Shown piece by piece: positions 53,217-63,953 of a stretch of 64,000 nucleotides of DNA (position 1 is the first letter of the stretch; each line of letters opens with the position of its first letter). The notes under the pieces were generated by a model. The model made no database searches, was not told where the DNA came from, and saw nothing but the letters and a program-made list of their open reading frames with translations. Source of the DNA: Phaeodactylum tricornutum CCAP 1055/1 (lineage: Eukaryota > Bacillariophyta > Bacillariophyceae > Surirellales > Neidiaceae); contig NC_011671.1 in NCBI RefSeq assembly GCF_000150955.2, forward strand, positions 434,001 to 498,000, written 5' to 3'. Position numbers and translations under genes: made by a program.

Positions 53217-54383
53217 CTAGACGAAAGCTGCCACAAGAGCAACAGTCCCAGTGGTCAACATATGCATAATCCAGCTCGCAATAGATGTACTGTAGGCACC
53301 TGAAGATGACGCCTGGTCGAGGTTACGCAGACTCACCGTTGTCTGAAAACCTCTCTTGATAAAATATTCCTCCAGATCTCGGCTCGTTTCGACACGTGCT
53401 CCGAGAGTTCGTCGAGAATTACCAATCCCTAAGACAACGCTTCCCGTTATATCAATCGACAAATTGTCCCCCGTCGCGAATATGGCGTACACCAACACAT
53501 CGTATTGAATGCACTCCTTAGCAAGACACGCACCATCACTCACGGGCGTTTCGTAGAAACCTGCAGCACCTGTCGCACCGGCGCCGTTGACAAGAATCTC
53601 TTGCTTCAAACTCCCGGAGCTTAGAGACAGATCCTCAACAGCCAGGATTCGAGACAAGGGATAATTGTCGGCCTTGATGCATATGGGAAGAGCTATGCCG
53701 GGGCGGGGAGTTACCGAGCCGGAAAAGTCTCCACAGAGAGCAGCGGTTGCTGTGTATTGGACGGCACTGTTCGAATCCAGGTCGACGTCCACAGCATTGA
53801 CAACGAAAGCCTCGGCTGAATCAATACCACCGTCAAGCGTAAGACTAAACGCAATAGCAACTTCTTTGTAGTTGACATCAATAATTGAGTCTCCAATGCT
53901 TTCGGTGAGAGTAAACTTGACGCAAAGGATTAGTTTGGCTTCCCCAATGATATCTGTATTTACGCCCCCAAAATAGAAAGGACTAGTGACTTCGTCCACT
54001 TCGCGGTCGAAAGAAAAGTCGAAAGTTGAGTTGGGCGTTCCTACCGTGGACGTCCGTTCGGATATACCTTCGCCATCAAAGACGATACCATCCTTGCTGT
54101 AGCAGGACAAGGTGTAGTCCGAGGCTGTACTGGAAGCATTTGCCACAAAGATCTCAAAACGACCTGTCGGCGCACCACTTCCTGCGCCGTTGATGAAGTT
54201 TACCGTTATATTGTTTTTGGTATTTGTCACTGAATCGAATGAAATGGCGTATTCTTCAGATTGCAAACTACGGTGGGCGTGTGAACCTTTCTCCGAGTCA
54301 AATAGACGCGTTCCACTCGCTACGATGGGCGTAAGAGCGAGTAAGGTGGCGCACCAACGAAGTATCGAGATGAAACTGGTCAT
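53217..54383 (-). CDS. secreted, probably GPI-anchored surface protein
   Basis: A 388-residue protein from the ATG at 54383; the frame opens further upstream to 54593 but that part has no signal features. Residues 1-24 form a signal peptide ('ISILRWCATLLALTPIVASG'). A short propeptide-like 'HRSLQSEE' follows. The body has two similar beta-rich halves, each with an 'NGAG' turn ('FINGAGSGAPTGRFEIFVAN' and 'ILVNGAGATGAAGFYETPV'), several N-glycosylation sites and Cys pairs. The end is a hydrophobic tail without a charged residue ('SWIMHMLTTGTVALVAAFV') after a Ser/Gly-rich site, which suggests GPI anchoring. I do not recognise the family and infer a cell-surface or cell-wall role from topology alone. 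Confidence 0.7.
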   Translation of the reverse strand: MTSFISILRWCATLLALTPIVASGTRLFDSEKGSHAHRSLQSEEYAISFDSVTNTKNNITVNFINGAGSGAPTGRFEIFVANASSTASDYTLSCYSKDGIVFDGEGISERTSTVGTPNSTFDFSFDREVDEVTSPFYFGGVNTDIIGEAKLILCVKFTLTESIGDSIIDVNYKEVAIAFSLTLDGGIDSAEAFVVNAVDVDLDSNSAVQYTATAALCGDFSGSVTPRPGIALPICIKADNYPLSRILAVEDLSLSSGSLKQEILVNGAGATGAAGFYETPVSDGACLAKECIQYDVLVYAIFATGDNLSIDITGSVVLGIGNSRRTLGARVETSRDLEEYFIKRGFQTTVSLRNLDQASSSGAYSTSIASWIMHMLTTGTVALVAAFV

Positions 54384-55108
54384 GCTTGGAACTGCACTAC
54401 TAGATTGTTTTTTTATGATTTGAGCTCGAGGTTTTTCCGCATTCGCTTTCACTGGTCGGATAAAATGTTCGCACAAACGTGATTGTGAACGGTCCGATAG
54501 TTGTAAGTAGGACTTGTAGTGGGCACGTGGCACGGACAGTGTAGGGTTGTAAGCACCTTTTAGTCGGTTCTTGTGGCTAGGCAACCTTTGCACCTAACTA
54601 GTAGTAAGTACGGAAAGCAGCTTTGGAATATGACGGTTTTCCGTTACCGTTTTCATACGTAGCTTCTTCTTGAACATTATGTGTATCTCTCTGTCGGAGA
54701 GATATGGTTGACTGCGACTGTGAAAGATTTCTTCCGGGTAGGAAATCTATGGTAGGGCAGAGCAGAAAATGACGTCCCAATCTGCTGTGACGTCCTTACT
54801 GTTAATCCTTTGACCTATAGCAGCCAGACGGGCAGGGGAGCCTTCCCACGCAAACAAGTGTGACAATGTAAAGGCATGACCGGGATGACCCTGGGTTGGG
54901 TAGTAACCCTAAACCTCCTTCAATACTAAAGTCGTACAGACGACAGTCACGCCCATCGCTCTCAATATGGAAAGAGACGACCATGGACGACACGAAAAGG
55001 AGAGTCAAGGCCTTTTCCTTGCCCCAACGTATGCACGCACAGCTCTCTGACATTCTCTCTCCACAGAAGCTTCTAAAAAGCCCAATTGCTTGATCTTCGG
55101 GAGTCAAG
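54384..55108. other. divergent promoter region
   Basis: This lies between the surface-protein gene (minus) and the glucosidase II beta gene (plus). An exact TTACTGTTAA is at 54796-54805, about 300 bases before the glucosidase start. No gene is seen. Confidence 0.5.
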
Positions 55109-57615
55109 ATGACTCGCTTTTCTTGGTCGCGGCTGGTGATGGTGGTCGTTTTGGCAGCAAGCGGCTCGGTGCGCATCCAGGCGACGCCGGCCACGGTGGC
55201 AGAGTGCCCTGCTGGCTTTGGGTCCGAAACAATGGTCCGACTATTACCATCTCAAATTAACGATGGATACTGTGACTGTCCTACCACAGGGCAAGATGAA
55301 CCCAAAACGCAGGCCTGTTCGGGGCAAGACGCATGGCCTGGACAACCGTATGAGCCCGACTCCACGAAAAGGTGCGTAAAAACTGTGGTGGACTCGCCAC
55401 CATTCCTCGTCGGCTAGTCTCTATTTCGATTCGCATAATGTTCTTTCTCACTTTTCCGTATGCTGGTAGTCACCGAGATCCTCTAGTGTTCGTGTGTCCC
55501 AATCAGAGCAACTTGTCTATTCCGCCATCTCGGGTCGACGATGGCATTTGCGATTGTTGTGACGGTGCCGACGAGCGCCCCGGGACTTGCGAAGATAATT
55601 GTGAATCCCTGAGACAAGCCGAACGCCAGGTTCGTCAAGTTTGGCAGGACGCGTATACGGCTGGTTCGTCCCGCCGGGCGATGGAATTGACCACTTTTGC
55701 GAACGTCCGAGCGGAAACATTGCACAATCTAAGGCTGGCCGAGTCGGACGTCTATTTTCTGGAGCAGGAGCAATCACAAACCCAGCAGGAACTCGAAGAG
55801 GCCAAGATCAAAGCTTGGAAGTCCCGCCAACACGTACATAGCCTGGCACTCGCCAACCTCCTGACCGCAGAACCGGGTGCGCCGTTTAGAGGCATGTTGT
55901 CCGTTTTGACCAAATCAGAATTGATTTGGTTTATCACGCACGCCTGCCAACTGGCAGGAGAAATCTTGGACACCACAGAATCGGTGGATGGCGGAAAGAC
56001 ATGTGTGCCACTGCGACTGGCTGGTTTGGATGCCTCTTTACTCTGGCAATCTAAAACGTACGACTTGGAACGGATCCTTGATGCCAACCAAGGGGACACC
56101 GATGAAAGTGACCAGGCGCAAAACGAACAGTGGAGTCTTCTAGTGGAACTCTTAGAATATAATATGGCAAATGAACCCAAGATTTGGAATCAATCCACAC
56201 TGCAACAAATGCAGAAAACACGCCGTCGACTTATGGAAGAAGACGCGGACTACGACTCCATGGACTACCACGATGATTATTTGGGTGCCGATGATGATTA
56301 TGACTATGCAGGGGATGATCTGGACTACGACTACGCCGAAACGGAAACGACGGACGATCTACCGGCCCCGGATGACGCTCCCACTGACGGCAAACGGGAG
56401 GAGTTGATGTCCTTGATACGAAGTCAGCCTTTTTCTCACGGGCGTGTGACGTTTTTCGACGAATCTTCCAGTTTGCTAGAAAAGATAAAGGCGATTACAG
56501 ATGCCGAAGAGCAAGACGACAAGGAAGTGGATGAGGAAGTATCAGACAGCGTACCACCATCTTTGGATCCAATGGCATTGCCCATGGTCCGCAGTCAACT
56601 CGAACAGCGCCAACGTCGCGTTCAACGTGGTTTTAGTTATGCTGTGTCGGCGCAAGCTCTTTTGGAGGGTCTCGAGCGGTACGCATACGCTTCAGAGGAG
56701 GATGAGGTACTAGATTTGTACAGTCTGGCCATGGGTGTCATCAACCATGGCCAACTCTCCACCACGCACGTCTGGCAAATTCTCCTTGGCATCATACCTG
56801 AACTGGTCGTCGAAAACGCGATGCAAACCTGCGTGTCTGCTTTGGCTTCCTCCTGTCCACCGCGGAGTGTGTACAGATCCATCGGTGAAGCATCAGTTCC
56901 TATTCCTGCACCACTGCTTTTGGAAGCAGGGGAGGCCTTTTGCACAATGCACGCAACCCCCAATGAGATGGAGGACGTATGTGTAGACTCTAGCATTGGT
57001 ACAACTGATATTCCTTCTTCCGTCCCCGATGGTCTGCTCGGATATTTCGAAACCAAACCCCGCGATGACAGCGACGCTTTCAGTCACCTTTTTATGAATC
57101 TTTCCTTGAATGGCGGCACGGAAACTTGGAAGAAAATTGAAGCACTGCAGGAACGCCTAAGGAAAACACAAGAAGATAAGAAGGACACCGAGGCTCGCAT
57201 GGGAAATATGGAAGACTCAATTGGAGGCAAGGATGGACCAGGCACTACACTTGGAGTAGATGGAGAACTATTTGCACTGAAAGACCAATGCTTCAACGTC
57301 GAAGCTGGAAAATACATTTACGAGATTTGTATTTTTGGTTCGGCGGCCCAAAAGGAAAAAACCGGCGGGAGTACTAGTTTAGGTGAATGGATTGGTGTAG
57401 ACATCGAAGCGGAAACGGGTCGGAGGGTGTGGAAGTGGGGGAACGGTGCCAAGTGCTGGAACGGCCCTCAACGATCCGTCACGGCCTTTGTTACCTGTGG
57501 CTCCGAGACAAAAGTTCTTTCGGCGGGAGAACCTGATACTTGTCGCTACGAAGTTGAAGTAGAAAGTCATATCGCGTGTGACGAATCATATCGGATGCGA
57601 TACGGCTTAGAGTAG
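55109..57615 (+). CDS. PRKCSH: glucosidase II beta subunit-like protein (PRKCSH family; 2 exons)
   Basis: Exons 55109-55371 and 55470-57615 are joined over a 98-base intron (GTGCGT...TGGTAG), giving 802 residues. With the alpha subunit it trims glucose from N-glycans in the ER during glycoprotein folding. The signal peptide is 'RLVMVVVLAASGSVRIQA'. The N-terminal glucosidase-II-beta domain has two Cys-rich LDL-receptor-like units, 'INDGYCDCPTTGQDEP' in exon 1 and 'VDDGICDCCDGADERPGTC' in exon 2; the splice joins them. A coiled coil follows (about 170-260). Next is a very acidic Asp/Tyr-rich linker (about 395-430, 'DYDYAGDDLDYDYAETE'). The C-terminal mannose-6-phosphate-receptor-homology domain holds 'LKDQCFNVEAGKYIYEICIF' and ends 'DTCRYEVEVESHIACDE'. 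The protein ends 'MRYGLE' and has no KDEL-like ER retention signal. Confidence 0.9.
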
Positions 57616-57998
57616 AGTTGCTTTCTTCTAAGGTTTTTGCATATGTTTTTTGCGTGAGTAGAGTCTGAGTTGTCTGACCCCTTACAATTAGTAGTTGAAA
57701 TGCTGAACTTTTACTTTCTACAAAACCGACTGCAATCACATGGTAGAGGAGCCTAAGAAAGTTTTCGTCGGCGGGAACATAGATGGACAGTGAAGTGTAT
57801 ATTCGAAAAGTTGAACGCCATACCTATTTGTGCGCAACACTTCCAGTTAGTGTTTCGAACGATTTCATCAAAAATGTGAGCGGTTGAAACGGGCCGCTGA
57901 AGCACGTCCGACCATGGTCAGAAGAAAATAGCAAACCCAGACAACCAGGCGATCCAAACCATCATAAATTTTTGCGGAACGATACTTTTTCTCTTGCA
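57616..57998. other. spacer
   Basis: This is the 3' flank of the glucosidase gene and the promoter of the TraB gene. An in-frame TTG at 57972 is not used as the start. Nothing else is visible. Confidence 0.4.
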
Positions 57999-59078
57999 AT
58001 GATTGAGCTCACAGCACTGCGACCAACCCTTGTCGGTGCGTTGCTGCCGATGTTCTGTTTAGTGGCGTGCTGTTGCGAGGCGTTTCCGGTATTACCTCGC
58101 GTTCTTTTCCGACCAGGTTCTCCGCCGTCACAGTCAATACCAGCCTTGTCGGCTTCCCAGTTGCTCGAGTTTGTGGAGCCCACAACTGGCGTCACGGTGA
58201 AGCTGGTCGGCGCAATGCACTACAATCCTGCGTCAATCGCCTTGGCGGAAGAAACGATTCGCGATTTAGCTGTGCAGGGTCGCTTGGGATCCGTCGTGAT
58301 TGAAAGTTGCGACATTCGTTGGAATGCCACCATGGATACGGATCCTTTTTTGCAAAAGCTACTACAGTCTGAGATGCGTGCCGCTCACGATATTGCGTTG
58401 GCGTACCAGCGACCGTTGGTATTGGGCGATCAGCGGATTAACATTACGACACGTGAACTGGGTGCTGGTTTGAAGGAAACCTTGACTCAACTTTTGGATC
58501 CGGTCCAGGGCTGGCGGGCATTTTGGGGAAACGTCACGACCGCTCGCCGAGACGCCATTCCTGTGGGTGACGGTTTTCTCAGCGCCTTTGCGTTTCTGGA
58601 CCCCAAGTTGCTCTTGGCTGCACCGGTGTCGCTGGCCAAATATCCGTTGTCCTACGTAGCCAAGGCGCCCGTGACGAGTATTGCCATACTGTCCTTATTA
58701 TTCTTTGCCGACTCGGCGTATGCGGTTCCCGTGGACGATATGACCACCACGGATTGGGTGGGTGAGCTGACGGGAGCCGCCCTGGAAACTGCCTTCTTTG
58801 CGCGCGTCTTTCTGAAAGAGCTCCTGGCCGATCGGAATCCCATTTTGGCCCAGAACATTCTGGCGCAGTGCCGGTACTACAGTCCGACACCGGACTTGCC
58901 AATTTGGAGGCGACTCTTCCACGGGAACGCGAAGTTCGATTCGCGACGAGACCAGTGCGTCTACGCCGAAGACAGCGTGCTGCCGCGATACGAAAACAGC
59001 GGAAAGGTCGTCGTGGCGGTGCTCGGCCTAGCGCACTGCAACGGTATCAAGAAACTTTTGGAGGAACAACGTGTATAG
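57999..59078 (+). CDS. plastid-targeted TraB/PrgY-family protein
   Basis: A 359-residue protein from the ATG at 57999. The signal peptide 'LVGALLPMFCLVACC' ends 'CEAFPVLPR', with the Ala-Phe plastid motif, followed by a basic stretch. The TraB domain opens 'VTVKLVGAMHYNPAS' (GxxH motif) and continues 'LGSVVIESCDIRW', with the conserved Glu after the strand. It closes 'VVVAVLGLAHCNGIKKLLEE', holding the second GxxH of the family. A hydrophobic segment 'VTSIAILSLLFFADSAYAV' lies between them at about 225-245. TraB proteins were first described as pheromone-shutdown factors in Enterococcus, and the eukaryotic members have no settled function. A metal-dependent hydrolase fold has been suggested for the family. 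Plastid location is inferred from the leader. Confidence 0.75.
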   Translation: MIELTALRPTLVGALLPMFCLVACCCEAFPVLPRVLFRPGSPPSQSIPALSASQLLEFVEPTTGVTVKLVGAMHYNPASIALAEETIRDLAVQGRLGSVVIESCDIRWNATMDTDPFLQKLLQSEMRAAHDIALAYQRPLVLGDQRINITTRELGAGLKETLTQLLDPVQGWRAFWGNVTTARRDAIPVGDGFLSAFAFLDPKLLLAAPVSLAKYPLSYVAKAPVTSIAILSLLFFADSAYAVPVDDMTTTDWVGELTGAALETAFFARVFLKELLADRNPILAQNILAQCRYYSPTPDLPIWRRLFHGNAKFDSRRDQCVYAEDSVLPRYENSGKVVVAVLGLAHCNGIKKLLEEQRV

Positions 59079-59719
59079 CCAATAACCGAAGACCAGTCAA
59101 CTTTCGACTAGTAAATTTGTCCGGTAGAAGTTAAGCCTCTGTACGTACACACCAAATGTGAATTCAATAGTCTTTTTGGAGCTGTATCTTGTTTATGGCG
59201 AGGGTCCTGTACTAGATCTCAACATTCCTAACATTTGATTTTACACGAAGTCTAACTGTAAAATGTTGAGCTGTGCGATGCAATTTGGCGGTGAATGCGT
59301 CGATCGTGTGGGGATGGCTAGTACGCACCCCTTTTCGTGAATGAGACCCACACCCACGACTCTCTGCTTCGTTGTCAGGCCTAATACGATTAACTGTCGA
59401 AGTGCGAGTCGACTAATATAAAAACGGCTGTGAGGCCTTTTGCAATTTACTGTCAAACGAGATTTGCCGAGCCGGTTGCGTCGACGGCTTCAAAATTTGG
59501 CTCTTTCGACAATGAAAATTTAGGATTGACAGTGAAGATTGAATGCTTTCGTACCATTCAGGAGGGATGTCAACTGGTGTATTGTACTTCCAGGTCCATT
59601 TGGACCCCGAAAGTCCTCCAATGTTGTAGTTTGTTTTTCAATCGTACCCAAGTAGCCATGGAACATTTAAGCTGCCCAAGCGATATGTGTTCGAGTTGAT
59701 GGTGTTGAACACGTCAACG
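59079..59719. other. stretch before the HMG-CoA synthase relic
   Basis: No intact gene is seen. Motif-like copies of the ACAGT core (TTTACTGTCAAACGAG near 59447, TTGACAGTGAAG near 59526) are present. The decayed 5' end of the HMG-CoA synthase copy may begin near its right edge. Confidence 0.4.
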
Positions 59720-60480
59720 CTTGACTGAATGGTGTGTATGCTTCAAGAACTGGATAGGCTTTCTCTCATGTTGCTGGTGTCTGGTGTCGCATCCCACACA
59801 CTTTGTTGCTTAAATGCTTCAATGCTCTTGGTCTCGAAGTGGGAACGCAAACGCTCCCACAAAAAATCCAAGTCCACCAAAACGCTCCTCATGGATCTCT
59901 TTCCCAACAATACCAACATTGAAGGCGCTACCATTATCAACGCGTGTTACGGAGGCACCGCCGCCCTGCTCAACGCTTTTTATGGGTTGTTTTTGACGAA
60001 TGGGACGGCCACTACGCCATCGTCGTCGCCGCCAATATTGGTGCCTACGCACGCGGCCCCGCCCGACCCACTAGTGGGGCTGGCGCCGTTGCCATACTTG
60101 TGGGACGCGATGCGCCCTTGTCCTTTGACCCATGGACCCAAGCCACACACCGCCAATGTTTGGGGCTTTTACAAACCCAATCATACTGTGAAATACCCAA
60201 CCGTGGATGGCGCACTCATGCTTCAAGCTCTAGAAGACGTCTACACTCGCTTTCCCGAAAAAGTCACCCTCCGAGACGGCGCCACGCACAGTGGAATACA
60301 ATTCAAGGCCAAATCACCCAATTACCTTGTCTTTCACGCACCTTACAACAAACTCATGCAAAACCTATTCCCACATTCCCCTCAGCGCGACATTTACCGT
60401 CGCTACTGGCAGCCCCCTTGCTCCACCCATTGTCCTGCGGGAAGCCAAACGGGATTCCGTCTTGCAGCCTGTGACAGGTA
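59720..60480 (+). pseudogene. decayed HMG-CoA synthase copy
   Basis: HMG-CoA synthase joins acetyl-CoA and acetoacetyl-CoA in the mevalonate pathway. The match is clear but split between frames. One frame (59729-60481) gives 'KSKSTKTLLMDLF', 'NIEGATIINACYGGTAALLN' (with the active-site Cys), then later 'VWGFYKPNHTVKYPTVDGAL' and 'YLVFHAPYNKLMQ'. The middle part ('DGHYAIVVAANIGAYARGPA', 'PTSGAGAVAILVG') lies in another frame (59944-60474), and the upstream 'GLEVGTQTL' in a third place. At least two or three frame changes are needed, so the copy cannot make a full enzyme. A sequencing error could account for one change but hardly for all. A working copy is expected elsewhere in the genome. Confidence 0.85.
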
Positions 60481-61430
60481 AACTGCAGGTTCTGGCCAGC
60501 ACGCGGGAAGGCACACACCAAAGCTTGGCGTAGAATTGCCTTTGTCCTTACGGGAACTGCTGCCGGTTTGCCCAAATTAGACAACGAAAGTTCCGAGGGA
60601 AACTCCATGTGGGCTGCGGAGGAAGAGCACAAGGCGCTAGCTGATGCATTCAGCAAGCAGAGAACTGCCCGTATTCTGACCAGCATTCCTCAGGCAATTC
60701 CGTTTGATTGTCCTGTGAAGCTTTTTGATGCCTTGCTTTGTTCAGACAAAGAGAAAACACAAAGCAAGAATGAAGAGAGGCGAGACACTGTAATGGCCAT
60801 GACGGATTGGACAATCCGTTTGCTGGACATAATCTGGAGAGACTAACCGAGTCGCGAACTTTCCGACAACGACAAAGGCGCCTTTGCACAACTGGTTTCT
60901 CGTGCACGCAAAACAGAATCAGAAGGAAAAGACCCTACGAGTTTGATTGCAAATTCTTGTTCCGCGTAATTGTCCTGGGCAACGCTCAGCTTGCTCAGTT
61001 AGCCGGTTGACGAGGTCCCAACATGCAAAGCAATGCCGCCTGTGCCGGTACGACATACTGGTTTCTGGACGTGCTCAACAAGTAGTGGTTGTGGCCGGGG
61101 ATAATGCTGTGGGAGAAACGCTGCTGCCTTGGTTGGGATCCGGATTCCGCGCTTTGTGCCACTACAGCTGTTACTGTGGAAGACGCCGCTTTGCCGTTCA
61201 ATAAGCGTCGATTCGGGCATGTTGCTGCTGCTGGCGGTATGGGCTTGGTCCTCAAAACAGAGCTGAGTATGGTAAAAGACTATTGCCGTATCCGTCCTTC
61301 AGCCGTCAACAAAGGTGACAATGAAAGCAAAGCCGGCGTTGACACCAAAGGCTTGGAAATGGCCAATACGTTGGGGCTACAAGTACACCTTAGTGATTTT
61401 GCATTGGAAGGTCTGAGGACTCTAGTATAA
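60481..61430 (+). pseudogene. possible remainder of the same decayed gene
   Basis: Open frames at 60568-60846, 60807-61010 and 61089-61430 overlap or abut and follow the HMG-CoA synthase relic in the same direction. The last reads 'NTLGLQVHLSDFALEGLRTL' before its stop. The segment near 61010-61170 could be the decayed C-terminal part of HMG-CoA synthase, but I cannot align it with confidence. Another relic gene is equally possible. Confidence 0.35.
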
Positions 61431-61553
61431 GGCATGATGGTTCTGACAGAGGAAGAGTGCCAAGAATGGCTCACAATTATAATGAGGGATGCTACAGTCT
61501 TTAACATTTTCCTATAGAATGCTTCTCATGATGACAAATAGGTCTCACTATCA

Positions 61554-63953
61554 TTACTTGTTCAGCCACCAAAATTTTGCCTTTGTTTCTTTTTGTCTGT
61601 CTCTTAGATTCTTGCTCTTTGAAGGACTGTAGCTTGGCCTGAGCCTTTGGCCTACTGGTTCTTTTCCAATAGCTGGGCCAATACTGTAATCTACCATACC
61701 TGACCCTTCTGCAACATGTTTCTGTAGCAATTCCAAAGTTTCCTGCATTCCTTTTGTCATTATGTCAGCAGCTTTTGAATTGAATTTGGCAAGTTTTGAG
61801 ATTTCCTCGTAAAAATGAAGATTGTTTGTGTATGGACTTTTACCCGATTTTGAGAGATTTGAATCAATTTCTTCAACCTGCATGACAGTTACATCTCCAA
61901 CATCCATTTCACTATCCAATTGAGTTTCAATAGCATACCCCTGGGAAAGGCTGGTCAACTCTTGCACCATACCGCTTGCTGCAGGAACTGTTTCCTGTTC
62001 AGTGCTTTTATGCACATAACATCCAGGTTGTCGTGAAAAAGAATCAGCCCATCTGCTGTACTTCTGGATAATGGTGGGCTCGCTTGGAAGTGATCTCTTA
62101 AAATAGTTGTACTCTCTCTCACCCTTTCCAACTTCCCACTGATTTGTGTTTTCGAAATGTGGCCCTGGCCGCTCCTTCTTATACAATTCCTCTAACTGGT
62201 CCGACAGATCATGATATCCAGGTCGATGCAGGTAAACATCCCAAATTTTTGTCCATCTCACAGAAACGTCTGTTGATTGTGGTGGTCGGTTAAGTACTTT
62301 GTAGATGTGAGCACATGGAGAAGCTTGTCGTTGGAACTTGCCGCAACTACATTCCAGATAGAGTTCACCTTCAATTTCCGTAATTTTTACGATGCGGGTG
62401 CGCTCAAACTGTGGAATCATAAATTGGCAAAAGTTGCTGTCGTTGAAATCCTGGTAGGTCTCGCTTGGAATTTGGTACCATGCTCGCTTTACCCAAAATT
62501 CTTTTGGACCCGGGCAAAAGAGGTCATATTTTTTGGCTGCATTGAATTCATGGGATATGGTTTCCTGTATGCAATCTACTAGGTCGGATATATTGGTGTA
62601 GTTTGCTGCCTTTGTCTTCTTTGTAGCATTGAGGTTATGAACTGCTTTTTGTTGCCTCTTCACTGTTCGCAATTGAGTCCCTTCGTTTATTGCCCGTGTT
62701 GCTTTTGGCACCGAAAAGTTTGGCTTGACCCCATCACCCCGTCGTTTTAGAGCACTGTTCTCTGCTTCTCCGTAGGAACTTGCGGACGTGTTGAATGCTC
62801 TCACGTTCAGAAAATGGTATCGAGCCCAGCGTTGCTCGTGCGGAAACAGAGAGGACGTCAAAAATGCATTTATCTGCGAAACAAGGGCACAACCCATTCC
62901 GCCCAAATTTGTATCAAGTGCCTCCGGAGATTTCAGCCAGTCAATCAAAAGCCCAGTTGACAAATTGTACTCCTCTTGCGTCTCAATTTTTGTCATCCAG
63001 CTTTCTATCCACTTCAGGACCACATGGAATAGAATTTTTGCTTTTGTTCCACAGTTTCCAGTCTGTGCTTTCATAAGACTGCCGCGATAGAGTAGATGCC
63101 AATGGCATAGTTTGTGCCGACACAAGCTATACCAAGTAGGTATTGCATCTAAAAAAGTACCATACTCTCGCGGGTCTCCATCAGTAATCAATAGACGCAT
63201 TCTGTTCAGCCCCTGTTCAGGTAAGAGCTGTGGAATGCATCTTGTCCACACCCATCGGAAGGCCCAACGAGATTGTTGCGGTAGAAAGGCCCAAAGTGCT
63301 GTAAACGTGTTTTGATTTGATGTCTTTCCCGAAAACAAAAACAGCGGCCGTTTTGCATTGTTGGTACCTTCTGTCACATCTGCTACCATGATCTCGGAAT
63401 AGCGAGCAAAGATTCTTCTACTCTCGTTGTTGGTCCAGGCCACTCCTAAAAGCATTTTTTCGTTGCCCTTCAACTTGAACGCCCTCCGCGTCCTATCTAT
63501 ATAGTCATCAAGCTCTCCCCTTGGATCAATAGCATCTAGCACCTTTTCATTGAGCACTTCTTGTTGGGCAATTCCTCCAGAGATACTCCGTGTACTGGTG
63601 TGTAGGTGCCGACGTCCAGTTTTTGCCCTCTGCTTGTAAACAGTGAATAAAGGGGAATCTGGTTCATCATATATGGCACAGAAGCTGACATCCGGGGTGC
63701 TCTCAAGATAAGCTAGAAGTTGATCCGCTTGCGTCGTGAAATTATCGTTTGCACCAAATTTGTTCCGTTCACCTTTTTCAGCTTGCATCCGTATATTTTT
63801 TAGAGATGAACCTGACAAGATATCTCCAGTTCGTATGTTCAGCAGCCGCCCAATCACGCTTGGTGGGGCATTACTTTTTGCTGCATCAAGTGCTATTTTT
63901 ACTTCACCACCGTCAATATAGGAAATACTCTTTTTTACCTCACATGGATCCAT
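61554..63953 (-). mobile_element. Mutator-like (MULE) transposase with SWIM zinc finger, ORF uninterrupted
   Basis: A 799-residue open frame from an ATG at 63953. The central region has the MULE transposase layout: 'SEIMVADVTEGTNNAKRPLF' (first catalytic Asp), 'MRLLITDGDPREYGTFLDA' (second Asp), the C/H motif 'CRHKLCHWHLLYRGSL', and a Glu in 'YGEAENSALKRRGD' as the likely third catalytic residue. A SWIM zinc finger 'LYLECSCGKFQRQASPCAHI' follows, as in MULE and FAR1-type proteins. The C-terminus has basic and acidic low-complexity stretches. This is a plain DNA transposon. No terminal inverted repeat can be shown because the other end lies beyond the window. An ORF this long without interruption suggests a recent arrival or a domesticated gene. 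Confidence 0.85.

Noticed and set aside
55109-55417. 102-residue secreted Cys-rich peptide as a separate gene
   Set aside because: Its sequence is the first half of the glucosidase II beta domain and the splice to the next exon is in frame.
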